From positions 248,001-312,000 of the forward strand of contig CBDCAI010000003.1 of NCBI GenBank assembly GCA_965213845.1: a stretch of DNA of 64,000 nucleotides, written 5' to 3'. How positions within the stretch are numbered: the first letter of the stretch is position 1; every line of letters starts with the position of its first letter. Under the pieces are notes generated by a model that had not been told where the DNA came from, made no database searches, and saw only the letters and a program-made list of their open reading frames with translations. Below are positions 25,893 to 34,374 of this stretch, piece after piece. The stretch comes from JBBROS01 sp965213845. Its GTDB lineage: Bacteria; Pseudomonadota; Alphaproteobacteria; Acetobacterales; Acetobacteraceae. Made by a program: the position numbers and the translations under genes.

Positions 25893-27323
25893 ATGGGCAC
25901 GAACGACACGGAGGGCGGCCGCCTGTTCTTCCGCTCGGAGACGTTCAACTCCGAGAAGCGCCCCCGGCGCCCCGCCACCGGGCTCATGATCCACGAGCCG
26001 GCGCGCGAGGTGCCGGTGCACGCGACCTGCGACGTGCTGGTGGTGGGCGGCGGCCCGGCCGGGACCGCGGCGGCCGTGGCCGCGGCCCGCCTGGGCGCCG
26101 ACACCATCCTTCTGGAGCGGCACAACCATCTGGGTGGCCTCTCGACCGGCGGGCTCGTCATCTGGATCGACCGCATGACCGACTGGGACGGGCAGCACGT
26201 GATCCGCGGCCTGGCCGAGGAGTTGCTGGCCCGTCTGCCGCGCGACGCGCTGACGGGCCCGGCCCCATCCGACTGGGGCTCCCGCGACACGGAGAAAGCC
26301 GCGCACTGGGCGCTCCGCAGCTCGGCGCACCACGGGATCGTGACCCACGCACCGACGCTCGACCCCGAGTGGCTGAAGGCCGTCTCGCTCGACTTCGTGC
26401 TGGAGGCCGGGGTCCATCCCATCTTCCACGCTTGGGGGGTGACGCCGCTGGTCGAGGGGGATCGCGTGGGCGGCTGCGTGTTCGAGAGCAAGCAGGGCCG
26501 CCGGGCGATCCAGGCGCGGGTGACGGTCGACGCCACGGGCGACGGCGACCTGTTCGCCGCGGCCGGGGCCGGCTTCGACGCGGACGTCGACGCGCGGGAC
26601 ATCCACAGCTGCATGAACACGGCCTGGTTGTTCGCCGGCGTCGACATGCCGGCCTTCCTGCGCTTCCGGGCCGAGCTGCCGGAGCAGTACAGCGCCTTCA
26701 TGGCCCGCGGGCGGGAGGCGATGCGCTTCTTCGACAAGCCCTTCGTGTCGTGGCGCGACGATGTCGCCGTTTTCATGGGCCCGCGCCTGGCCGGGTTCTC
26801 CGCCCTGGATGTGGACGACCTGACCGAGGTCGAGATCCGCAGCCACAAGCTGATGCTGGAACACCTCCGCTTCTACCGGGCCCATGCGCCGGGGTTCGCG
26901 GGCGCCACCCTGATGCTGTCGGGGCCGCAGCTCGGCGTGCGTCACGCCAGGCGGCTCCAGGGCAGCAGCGCGGTGCTGCGGGCTCAGTGGGACGGGCGGG
27001 TCTGCCCCGACGAGATCGGGGTGTCGCCCTCGTTGTCGCCGAAGTTCGCCAATGTCTCCGTCCCCTATGGCGCGCTGGTGCCGGCCCGGCTGGACGGGCT
27101 GCTGGCACCGGGCCGCCACGTCTCGTGCGACGCCACCAGCCACTCGTTCATGCGCGAGATCCCGCAATGCTGGCTGACGGGCCATGCGGCCGGGGTGGGT
27201 GCCGCACTCGCGGTCTCGCACGGGATCGCCCCCCGGGCGGTCCCGATCGGGGTGCTGCAGGACACGCTTCGCCGCCAGGGCGCCTTTCTCCAGCCCCGGC
27301 AGGACGCGCAGAAGGTCGCCTGA
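25893..27323 (+). CDS. FAD-dependent oxidoreductase (FAD_oxidored family)
   Basis: A 476-residue flavoprotein. The dinucleotide-binding motif CDVLVVGGGPAGTAAAVAAARLGADTILLER is at residues 46-76, followed by NHLGGLSTGG, which is typical of the PF12831 family. A second FAD contact, TVDATGDGDLFAAAGAGF, lies near residue 212. A C-terminal SHSFMREIPQCWLTGHAAGVGAALA closes the FAD site. There is no signal peptide. Related proteins are often encoded in catabolic loci and annotated only generically. The ATG has AAGGAGAG upstream. It is on the same strand as the uppS unit, 106 bases after it, but is probably independent. Confidence 0.85.
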   Translation: MGTNDTEGGRLFFRSETFNSEKRPRRPATGLMIHEPAREVPVHATCDVLVVGGGPAGTAAAVAAARLGADTILLERHNHLGGLSTGGLVIWIDRMTDWDGQHVIRGLAEELLARLPRDALTGPAPSDWGSRDTEKAAHWALRSSAHHGIVTHAPTLDPEWLKAVSLDFVLEAGVHPIFHAWGVTPLVEGDRVGGCVFESKQGRRAIQARVTVDATGDGDLFAAAGAGFDADVDARDIHSCMNTAWLFAGVDMPAFLRFRAELPEQYSAFMARGREAMRFFDKPFVSWRDDVAVFMGPRLAGFSALDVDDLTEVEIRSHKLMLEHLRFYRAHAPGFAGATLMLSGPQLGVRHARRLQGSSAVLRAQWDGRVCPDEIGVSPSLSPKFANVSVPYGALVPARLDGLLAPGRHVSCDATSHSFMREIPQCWLTGHAAGVGAALAVSHGIAPRAVPIGVLQDTLRRQGAFLQPRQDAQKVA

Positions 27324-27357
27324 CTGCCGGCAACCTGGACCAAGTCCCTCCGAAGTC

Positions 27358-27388
27358 GTCATCCCCGGGCTTGTTCCGGGGATCCACG
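27358..27388 (+). repeat. alphaproteobacterial palindromic intergenic repeat
   Basis: GTCATCCCCGGGCTTG followed by TTCCGGGGATCCACG forms an imperfect palindrome with CCCCGG/CCGGGG arms. Sequences of this type are scattered between genes in many Rhodospirillales and Rhizobiales and behave like REP elements. It lies 35 bases after the flavoprotein gene. The rest of 27324-27538 contains no gene; weak inverted repeats at 27422-27458 (GAACCGC/GCGGTTC) and near 27520-27535 (CGGAG/CTCCG) could serve transcription termination. Confidence 0.6.
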
Positions 27389-27538
27389 CCGCGACGCCGT
27401 CACAAGCCTGACCAGCCGATAGAACCGCCTATAAACCCGTCCGAAGCACGAGCGGTTCATGCCGACGATCATCTGACGCCTGTCTTCGACCGCAGCAGAC
27501 TGCATTGTACTGACAGACGGAGTGTTCCCTCCGCCGGT

Positions 27539-28450
27539 CTAGATCGCCACGACGGGATGGCGGATGCGGCCGATGCCGACCACCTCGGCATCGATGACGT
27601 CGCCGGGCCACAGCCACTCCTGCGGGGTGCGCCCGGCGCCGACCCCTTCGGGCGTTCCGGTCGCGATGATGTCGCCGGCCTCCAGCGTCATCGCCGCCGA
27701 GATGTCCGCGATCAGCGCCGGGATCCTGAACAGCATGTGGCGCGTGTTGGAGCGCTGCTTCTCCTGGCCGTTGACGCTGAGCCAGAGGTCCAGGTCGTGC
27801 GGGTCCGGGATCGCGTCGGCCGTCACGATGCAAGGGCCGAACGGCGCATACGTGTCCTGCCCCTTCGAGTAGATCCACTGCCCCGCCCGGCGGTTGTCCC
27901 GCGCGCTGATGTCGATCATGACGCTGTAGCCGAACACATGGTCCATCGCCGCCGCCTCCGTCACCCGGCGTGCCGTGCGGCCCATGATGACCGCCAGCTC
28001 CACCTCCCAGTCGAGCTGCCGGGTCAGCGCCCGGTCATGATGGATCGCGTCGTCCGGGCCGATGACGCACGTGGGCGGCTTCGAGAAGATCACGGGCTGC
28101 TTCGGCAGGTCCTTCATCGTGTCGAGCGTCCGGGCGGACTCGGCCACGTGCTCCACGTAGTTGAGCCCGATGCCGAAGATGTTCTTCCGCGGCCGCGGGA
28201 TCGGCGCCAGCAGCTTCACGTTGCCGAACGGCAGCGCCGCACCGGCCGGCCAACGGCCGCGGAACGCCTCGAGCGCCAGCCGCAACGCCTCCAGCGCCGG
28301 GCGGCCCAGGTCGATGAACCCCAGCATCGTCGCCGGCAGCGCCGAGCCGGCCGCGGCCCCGATGCGCCCGACATCGACCACGAGATCGTCCTCGACGACG
28401 CCGAGCCGGGCCGCCGCCTCGACCGAGGCGCGGTAGGTGACCAGCTTCAT
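27539..28450 (-). CDS. fumarylacetoacetate hydrolase family protein (putative fumarylpyruvate/maleylpyruvate hydrolase)
   Basis: A 303-residue FAH-superfamily enzyme. The small N-terminal domain precedes the core, which shows KNIFGIGLNYVEH, the metal ligands in DWEVELAVIMG and FGYSVMIDISARD, YAPFGPCIVTAD, and the C-terminal IIATGTPEGVG. The ATG at 28450 overlaps the stop of the gentisate-dioxygenase-like gene by four bases, so the two are translationally coupled. In the gentisate pathway such enzymes hydrolyse fumarylpyruvate, or maleylpyruvate directly. No maleylpyruvate isomerase gene is adjacent. Confidence 0.88.
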   Translation of the reverse strand: MKLVTYRASVEAAARLGVVEDDLVVDVGRIGAAAGSALPATMLGFIDLGRPALEALRLALEAFRGRWPAGAALPFGNVKLLAPIPRPRKNIFGIGLNYVEHVAESARTLDTMKDLPKQPVIFSKPPTCVIGPDDAIHHDRALTRQLDWEVELAVIMGRTARRVTEAAAMDHVFGYSVMIDISARDNRRAGQWIYSKGQDTYAPFGPCIVTADAIPDPHDLDLWLSVNGQEKQRSNTRHMLFRIPALIADISAAMTLEAGDIIATGTPEGVGAGRTPQEWLWPGDVIDAEVVGIGRIRHPVVAI

Positions 28451-29577
28451 CGACCCGTCTCCGTCTGCTGCCCGGCATCGTCCGGGAACGCCTCCTCCCG
28501 GTAGAGGCCGAGCGCGTTCATCACCGGCAGGTCGTTGAACGTGAACAGGCACGCGTCCTCGCTGGCCGACGCGTTGGCGTGCTCGTGCCAGGCCCAGGAC
28601 GGCACGCAGAAGATGTCGCGCGCCTTCCAATCGAAGCGCCGCCCGTCGATGATCGAGTGGCCGCTGCCCTTGGCCACCTGGTAGACGAAGCTGCCGGTGT
28701 GGCGGTGCGACCGGGTGCGCTCGCCGGGCCGCAGCATCTGCATGGCGGCGCCGATCGTCTGCATGACGGGGCCGCCGGTGACCGGGTTGACGTAGTTCAT
28801 CAGGATGCCGTCGAACAACGACCCGTCGGTCGCCCCGGCATAGCGGGTCAGCGCCGCGTAGGTCGGGGCCCACTCGTATTTCAGCAGCGGCGAATAGCCC
28901 TTCGACCAGGTGCCGCCCGTGGGCTGCAGGCCCGGCGCGCCCCAGCTGTGGCTCATGTCGTCGACGGGGTGGCCGACATCCTGCCGCAGGTCCTTGTGCA
29001 CGGCGTAGAAGTTGGCCTCCAGCGTGTTCACCAGCGGGATGTCGAGCCCGTCCTGCCAGATGCAGGTCGATCCCTCGGCGGAGACGCCGTGCTCGTGCCA
29101 GGTGCCATTCGGCGTCAGCACGAAGTCGTTCTCGCCCAGCGTGATCTTGTGGCCGTCGACGATCGTGTAGGCGCCCGACCCCTCCATGATGAAGCGCAGC
29201 GCCGAGGCCGAATGGGCGTGGGCGGACGCCACCTCGCCCGGATGCATCACCTGCAGGCCCGAATACAGCCAGCCCACCGCGGCCGCCACGTCGCGCCGTC
29301 CGGGGTTGTTCAGGTAGATGACCCGGCGCCCGGCCTTCTCGGGCGACACCAGGTCCAAAGACCGCAGCACATGCGCGCGCAGGTCGTCATACCGCCACAG
29401 CACCGGCACCGAAGACGACTTCGGCTGCCACGGCTCGATCTTGTTCGCGACCGTCCAGAGCGCCCCGGCGTCGAGCGTCTCCAGCTCGTCGTAATAGGCC
29501 AGAAGCTCCGGCGTGTCCGCAACGTCCGCCCGGCCCGCCACGCTCTCCCGATGGTTCTCCCGCTTGGTCTCAGACAT
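28447..29577 (-). CDS. gentisate 1,2-dioxygenase-like bicupin
   Basis: A 376-residue double-cupin protein of the gentisate/salicylate 1,2-dioxygenase family, which opens the aromatic ring of gentisate to maleylpyruvate using Fe(II). The first cupin has the metal His pair in HAHSASALRFIMEG with VDGHKITLGENDFVLTPNGTWHEHG. The second has HRHTGSFVYQV, IDGRRFDWKARDIFCVPSWAWHEH. The ATG at 29577 has a perfect AGGAGGG site. It forms a two-gene unit with the FAH-family hydrolase. Salicylate or 1-hydroxy-2-naphthoate dioxygenase activity is possible because these enzymes share the fold. Confidence 0.86.
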   Translation of the reverse strand: MSETKRENHRESVAGRADVADTPELLAYYDELETLDAGALWTVANKIEPWQPKSSSVPVLWRYDDLRAHVLRSLDLVSPEKAGRRVIYLNNPGRRDVAAAVGWLYSGLQVMHPGEVASAHAHSASALRFIMEGSGAYTIVDGHKITLGENDFVLTPNGTWHEHGVSAEGSTCIWQDGLDIPLVNTLEANFYAVHKDLRQDVGHPVDDMSHSWGAPGLQPTGGTWSKGYSPLLKYEWAPTYAALTRYAGATDGSLFDGILMNYVNPVTGGPVMQTIGAAMQMLRPGERTRSHRHTGSFVYQVAKGSGHSIIDGRRFDWKARDIFCVPSWAWHEHANASASEDACLFTFNDLPVMNALGLYREEAFPDDAGQQTETGR

Positions 29578-29774
29578 CTTACCCTCCTGGCGCTTCATGA
29601 AACGGGCGGGCGGACCCCGGGGTCAAGCCGCTCCGCCCTTCTCGGACACCGAGCCCGCTCTCCGCGACCGCGGCTCCGGACATCCCGCTTGCCGGACCCA
29701 CGAAGGGCGAAGCGGCAAACCCGCGAGCGGCAGTGGCGCGCACGGTGTCCGAACTCGTGTCGGCCGATACGGGA

Positions 29775-30677
29775 TCACGGGGCCGAGGCCTTGACGAAGT
29801 CGATGAACGCACGGAGCGGGGCGGGCACCAGGCGCCGCCCGGGGTAGTAGAGGAACGGCCCGGAGAACGAGGGCCACCACGGCTCCAGGACCGGTTCCAG
29901 GGCCAAACTGTCGAGGTGCGGGCGCAGCCAGTCCTCGAACAGGGTGATCACCCCCGTGCCGGCGACCGCCGCATCCACCGCGAGGTCGGTCGCCGCGCCG
30001 ACGCTGACGAGCAACGGCCCCGTGGGCTCGACCCGCACGACTTCGCCGTCCCGCTCGAACTCCCACACCATCATGGTCCCGCTGCTGAACCGGCCGCGCA
30101 GGCAGGCGTGGTCGAGCAGCTCGCGGGGGTGCTGCGGCCGGCCGTGCCGATCGAGATAGGCCGGGGACGCGGCCGTCGCGAAGCGCTGGACCCGCGGCCC
30201 GATCGGCACGGCGATCATGTCGCCCTCCAGCCGCTCGTCGTAGCGGATGCCCGCATCGCACCCGGCGGCCAGCACATCCACGAAGCTGTCCTCGGCAAAC
30301 ACCTCTAGCTGGATCTCCGGAAACGCCACCAGGAAAGGCGGCACGATGCGGGGCAGCACCAGCCGTGCCGCGCTGACGGGCACGTTGAGCCGGAGCGTGC
30401 CCATCGGCCGGTCGCGGAACCCGTTCACCACATCGATCGCCGCCTCGACCTCGCCCAGGGCCGGGCCGAGCCGCTCCAGCAGCCGCGCACCCGCCTCGGT
30501 CGGCACCACGCTGCGGGTCGTGCGATGCAGCAGCCGCACGCCAAGCGTCGTCTCCAGACGGCGCACCGCCTCGCTGAGGCCGGACGCGCTGGCGCCCACG
30601 GCACGCGCCCCGTCGCGGAACCCCTTGGCACGGGCGACGGCGAGGAACGCCTGGAGGTCGGCAAGGTCGGCCCGCAT
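29775..30677 (-). CDS. LysR-family transcriptional regulator
   Basis: A 300-residue LysR regulator. The N-terminal winged helix-turn-helix is at residues 5-65 (LQAFLAVARAKGFRDGARAVGASASGLSEAVRRLETTLGVRLLHRTTRSVVPTEAG-like; quoted in parts). The effector domain follows from about residue 90 (RLNVPVSAARLVLPRIVPPFL, then GCDAGIRYDERL). It is of the group related to regulators of neighbouring oxidoreductases. It is divergent from the aldo/keto reductase across 94 bases, the usual layout for control of that gene. The 197 bases between it and the dioxygenase gene show nothing recognisable. Confidence 0.9.
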   Translation of the reverse strand: MRADLADLQAFLAVARAKGFRDGARAVGASASGLSEAVRRLETTLGVRLLHRTTRSVVPTEAGARLLERLGPALGEVEAAIDVVNGFRDRPMGTLRLNVPVSAARLVLPRIVPPFLVAFPEIQLEVFAEDSFVDVLAAGCDAGIRYDERLEGDMIAVPIGPRVQRFATAASPAYLDRHGRPQHPRELLDHACLRGRFSSGTMMVWEFERDGEVVRVEPTGPLLVSVGAATDLAVDAAVAGTGVITLFEDWLRPHLDSLALEPVLEPWWPSFSGPFLYYPGRRLVPAPLRAFIDFVKASAP

Positions 30678-30771
30678 TGTTCGCCATCCCGCACAGGTCG
30701 TGTGGATTGTATCCCGTTATCATGCAGCGTGACAGCGCCCAGCTGGAGGGGGTCACCAAAGGAGATCTCCC

Positions 30772-31653
30772 ATGACCAGCATCGACCAGGCCGGCACCTT
30801 CCCGCTCGGCAGCCGCAGCGTGACCCGGCTCGGCTACGGCGCCATGCAGCTTGCCGGACCCGGCGTGTTCGGGCCGCCCAGGGACCGCGACGCCGCCCTG
30901 GCCGTGCTTCGCGCGGCCGTCGCCAGCGGGGTGGACCATATCGACACCAGCGACTTCTACGGCCCGCACGTCACCAACACCCTGATCCGGGAGGCGCTGG
31001 CGCCCTATCCCGATACGCTGACGATCGTCACCAAGGTCGGCGCCCGGCGGGACGCGACGGGCGGCTGGATCCCGGCCTTTTCGCACGAGGAACTGACCCG
31101 GGCGGTCCACGACAACCTGCGCAACCTGGGGCTCGAGGTGCTGGACGTCGTCAACCTGCGCTGCATGTTCGATGCATACGGGCCTGCCGAAGGATCGATC
31201 GCGGCGCCCCTCGAGACGCTGAGGGCGCTGCAACGGCAGGGGCTGATCCGGCATATCGGCCTGAGCAACGTCACGCCGGCCCAGGTCGCGGAGGCCCGCG
31301 GCATCGGCCCGATCGCCTGCGTCCAGAACCACTACAACCTGGCGCATCGCGGCGACGACGCGTTGATCGACGACCTGGCCCGCGACGGGATCGCCTATGT
31401 GCCGTTCTTCCCGCTCGGCGGGTTCAGCCCCTTGCAGTCGTCGGACCTGTCCGGCGTCGCCGCCCGCCTCGGCGCCACGCCAATGCAGGCCGCGCTGGCC
31501 TGGCTGCTGCGACGGTCGCCCAACATCCTGCTGATCCCCGGCACCTCCTCCGTCGCGCATCTGCGGGAGAACCTGGCCGCGGCCGGGCTCCAGGTGCCCG
31601 ACGACCAGATGACCGTGCTGAACGGGATCTCACGGCAGGCTGCCAGGCCCTGA
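30772..31653 (+). CDS. aldo/keto reductase
   Basis: A 293-residue TIM-barrel NADPH-dependent reductase. It contains the catalytic Asp and Tyr in VDHIDTSDFYGPHVTN, the Lys in TIVTKVGARRD, and the His-equivalent position in VNLRCMFD, where the family normally has H; the switch to Arg/Cys there should be checked. NADPH-binding segments IGLSNVTPAQV and ACVQNHYNLAH follow. The ATG has AAGGAGAT upstream. It is probably controlled by the divergent LysR gene. Substrate is unknown; YdbC/PdxI-like pyridoxal or general aldehyde reduction are possibilities. Confidence 0.88.
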   Translation: MTSIDQAGTFPLGSRSVTRLGYGAMQLAGPGVFGPPRDRDAALAVLRAAVASGVDHIDTSDFYGPHVTNTLIREALAPYPDTLTIVTKVGARRDATGGWIPAFSHEELTRAVHDNLRNLGLEVLDVVNLRCMFDAYGPAEGSIAAPLETLRALQRQGLIRHIGLSNVTPAQVAEARGIGPIACVQNHYNLAHRGDDALIDDLARDGIAYVPFFPLGGFSPLQSSDLSGVAARLGATPMQAALAWLLRRSPNILLIPGTSSVAHLRENLAAAGLQVPDDQMTVLNGISRQAARP

Positions 31654-31655
31654 CC

Positions 31656-32462
31656 CTAGCCGACCGCGGCTCGACGCCCCCGCAGCCGCAGCACGGCCTG
31701 GTCCACCATCGCCTCCCGTTCGGCCCGGCGGGCGCGCGAGTCGGCCAGCACCGCGTCCACGATCTCGGGCGGTGACGTGAGGGGGGTTCCGCCCGGGAAC
31801 GGCGGATGCGGGTCGTATTCGATGGCCAGCTGGATCTTGCGCGCCACCGTCTCCCCCTCCAGGTCGGCCACCACCTGCAGGGCCGCGTCGATGCCGGAAG
31901 TCACGCCGCCCGACGTGTAGTACTTCCCGTCGATCGTCAGCCGCGAGTCGGACGGCGTGGCCCCGAACCGCGCCAGCAGGTCGCGCGCCTGCCAGTGCCC
32001 CCCGGCCCGCCGCCCGTCCAGCAGGCCCGCAGCCGCCAGCAGCAGCGAGCCGGTGCAGATGCCGAACACGTGGTGCGCCGACGCGGCCTGCGCCTGCACG
32101 AAGCCGATCCAGCCGGGGTCGAGCATCGCGAGATCGACGCCGGTGCCTCCGGGGACGACCAGCAGGTCGGCCGGCGCCGCGGTCTCCCGCGTGACGTCGG
32201 GCGTGATGCGCAGGCCGCGATCGGTCCGCACCGGGTCGAGCGTCGCCGCGACCAGGGCCACCGACCAGCCCGGCACCCGCGCCAACACCTCGAACGGCCC
32301 CGTCACATCCAGCTGCACCATGCGCGGGACCAGGACGATGTTGACCTGTCGCGGCCTCTTCGCCACCGGCTGGCCCGTCCCGCCCGATGCCGCCACGTCC
32401 GGTGCCGTCACGTCCGCGGCCGGCATGAGCGACGTCGCGTTTGCGTCTGGGCGCCCGATCAT
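31656..32462 (-). CDS. DJ-1/PfpI family protein (isonitrile hydratase-like)
   Basis: A 268-residue protein with a DJ-1/PfpI domain at about residues 38-210. The nucleophile elbow is HHVFGICTGSLLLAAAGLL, preceded by PADLLVVPGGTGV, and the later GGVTSGIDAAL matches isonitrile hydratases and the sensor part of GlxA-type regulators. There is no AraC domain at the C-terminus, so an enzymatic role is more likely. About 37 N-terminal residues are extra. The ATG at 32462 has AGGAG eight bases upstream. It converges on the aldo/keto reductase with two bases between stop codons. Confidence 0.84.
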   Translation of the reverse strand: MIGRPDANATSLMPAADVTAPDVAASGGTGQPVAKRPRQVNIVLVPRMVQLDVTGPFEVLARVPGWSVALVAATLDPVRTDRGLRITPDVTRETAAPADLLVVPGGTGVDLAMLDPGWIGFVQAQAASAHHVFGICTGSLLLAAAGLLDGRRAGGHWQARDLLARFGATPSDSRLTIDGKYYTSGGVTSGIDAALQVVADLEGETVARKIQLAIEYDPHPPFPGGTPLTSPPEIVDAVLADSRARRAEREAMVDQAVLRLRGRRAAVG

Positions 32463-32623
32463 GACGGCATCTCCTGGTATCCCGACCCCCGGGGCGGGGG
32501 CTGCATGCCGGACAAAGCCGATCCCGCACGCGACGTCGATGACGGACACAGGACGGATCCTGCCAGCCCAGCGCAGTGCGACCCGGGCCTGTGACGGCGT
32601 GGTCGGCCCGAGTGCGGCCGCCT

Positions 32624-34195
32624 TCAGGCCGGGCGCACGTTCCACGGATACGGCGAGACGCCCTGCAGCACGCCCGTGATCGACTTCCGGAACGCCGTCT
32701 TGCCGTAATACTGCCCGACCAGGATCGCCCCGGCATCGGCCATCGCCACATGCGCCAGGGCCTTCGCGCGCTGCGTCTGCGCCTCCACCTCGGGCGCGTT
32801 CATCCACTGGTCGGTCAACGCCATCGCCTCGGCGCTGGACCACCAGCCGAACCAGCCCTGCTTCCCCCGCCCGCTCAGCAACGGGTGCGTGGCCGGCGAG
32901 CCCAGCGCGACGGCGGACGAGAACGTGTGGAACACGCTCCAGCCGCCCTTGTCGACCGGCTGCATCGATGACCGGCGCTGCACGACCGTGCCCCAGTCCG
33001 TCTCCTGCAGGTCGACGTTCATGCCGATCTTGGTCAGGGCGTCGGCCGTCACCAGGCCGAGCGGATGGATCACGGGGAAGTCGGTCGGGTTGATCACGAC
33101 TACCTTCTCGCCGTTGTAGCCGGACTCCTTCAGCATCTGCGTGGCCAGCGCCGTGTTGCCGCCCATCAGCCCGGCATCGTTGTCGGAGAAGTACGGGGTG
33201 CCGAACGGGAACACGTCCTTGCTGACCCGCCAGAGCGACGTGTCGTCGCCGAAGGTCGCGCGCATGTAGTCCTCCTGCCGCACCCCCATCATCACCGCCC
33301 GGCGGACGCGGACGTTGTCGAAGGGCGGCTGCAGCTGGTTCAGGATCAGCTCGGACATGCGGCCGAACGGCTGATCGACCTGCAGCGTGATGTTCGGGTC
33401 CCGTGCGAGCAACGGCAGCAGGTCGGCCAGCGGCTGCTCCCACCAGTCGACCTCGTTGTTCTTCAGCGCCGCACCGGCCGTGGCCCCGTCGGGGATGATG
33501 TTCCACTCGATTCGCGGGTAGAACGCCTGTTTCGCGCCCGCCGCCCACACCGCAGGCTCCTGGCGGGAGACGTAGGCGTCGAACTTGTCGTAGACGACGC
33601 GGCTGCCCGAGACGTATTCTGCGGCGTTGAAGCGATAGGGGCCGGAGCCGACCATCTCGGTGATCGGCTTGTCGGCGGCCGCGGCGGCCAGGCGCTCGGG
33701 GAAGATGAACGGCACCGCGGAATCCGCCTTGCCCAGCGCGGTCGGCAGCAGCGGGAACGGCCGCTTCAGCTTCACGACGATGGTGCGGTCGTCCGCCGCC
33801 TCATAGGCATCGACCGCCGCGGCGAGCAGCTGGCCGAACGGGTCGCGCACGCTCCAGCGCTTGATGCTGGCGATGCAGTCCGCGGCGCGGACCGGCTCGC
33901 CGTCATGGAACCGAAGCCCGTCCCGCAGGCGGATGCGCCAGGTGCGCTTGTCGTCCGAAATCTGGTGCCCCTCCGCCATCTGCGGCTGGGGCATCCCGTC
34001 CGGGCCGTTGGAGTACAGCGTGTCGAAGACGTAGTAGCCGTGGTTGGACGTGACCGTCGCGGTGGTGAACACCGGGTCGAGCAGCGTGAGGTTGGCTTGC
34101 GGGACGAAGCGCAGCGTGGCCGACTTGGCGGGCTGCGCGAGTGCCGGCGCGGCGAGCAGGCCAGCGGCCCCTTGAAGTAAGCTGCGTCGGCGCAT
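32624..34195 (-). CDS. family 5 (peptide/nickel-type) ABC solute-binding protein, orphan
   Basis: A 523-residue periplasmic binding protein of the SBP_bac_5 (DppA/OppA) family. A signal peptide with RRRSLLQGAAGLL ends AAPALAQP. Family landmarks include DPVFTTATVTSNHGYYVFDTLYS, the diagnostic WRIRLRDGLRFHDGEPV, and GSGPYRF near residue 195. The ATG at 34195 has GGGGAGG eight bases upstream. No permease or ATPase genes are adjacent, so it must share a distant transporter or act alone as a sensor. It is divergent from a chemoreceptor gene, and binding protein plus chemoreceptor could work together in taxis, which is speculation. Confidence 0.9.
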   Translation of the reverse strand: MRRRSLLQGAAGLLAAPALAQPAKSATLRFVPQANLTLLDPVFTTATVTSNHGYYVFDTLYSNGPDGMPQPQMAEGHQISDDKRTWRIRLRDGLRFHDGEPVRAADCIASIKRWSVRDPFGQLLAAAVDAYEAADDRTIVVKLKRPFPLLPTALGKADSAVPFIFPERLAAAAADKPITEMVGSGPYRFNAAEYVSGSRVVYDKFDAYVSRQEPAVWAAGAKQAFYPRIEWNIIPDGATAGAALKNNEVDWWEQPLADLLPLLARDPNITLQVDQPFGRMSELILNQLQPPFDNVRVRRAVMMGVRQEDYMRATFGDDTSLWRVSKDVFPFGTPYFSDNDAGLMGGNTALATQMLKESGYNGEKVVVINPTDFPVIHPLGLVTADALTKIGMNVDLQETDWGTVVQRRSSMQPVDKGGWSVFHTFSSAVALGSPATHPLLSGRGKQGWFGWWSSAEAMALTDQWMNAPEVEAQTQRAKALAHVAMADAGAILVGQYYGKTAFRKSITGVLQGVSPYPWNVRPA

Positions 34196-34374
34196 CGGTC
34201 TGGCCTCCCCTTTGGTTTTTTTTGAACACAACCACAGCCCCGATGCGCCAGCAAGCCGGCCCGGGCCTGCTCGAGGGCTGCTCGAGGCCTGCTCGGCCGG
34301 CCGGGGCTTGTGGCGTTAAGGTTCCCGTCACGCATCCCTGATTGACTGGCGTGACCATGACCAAGGACGGGGCG

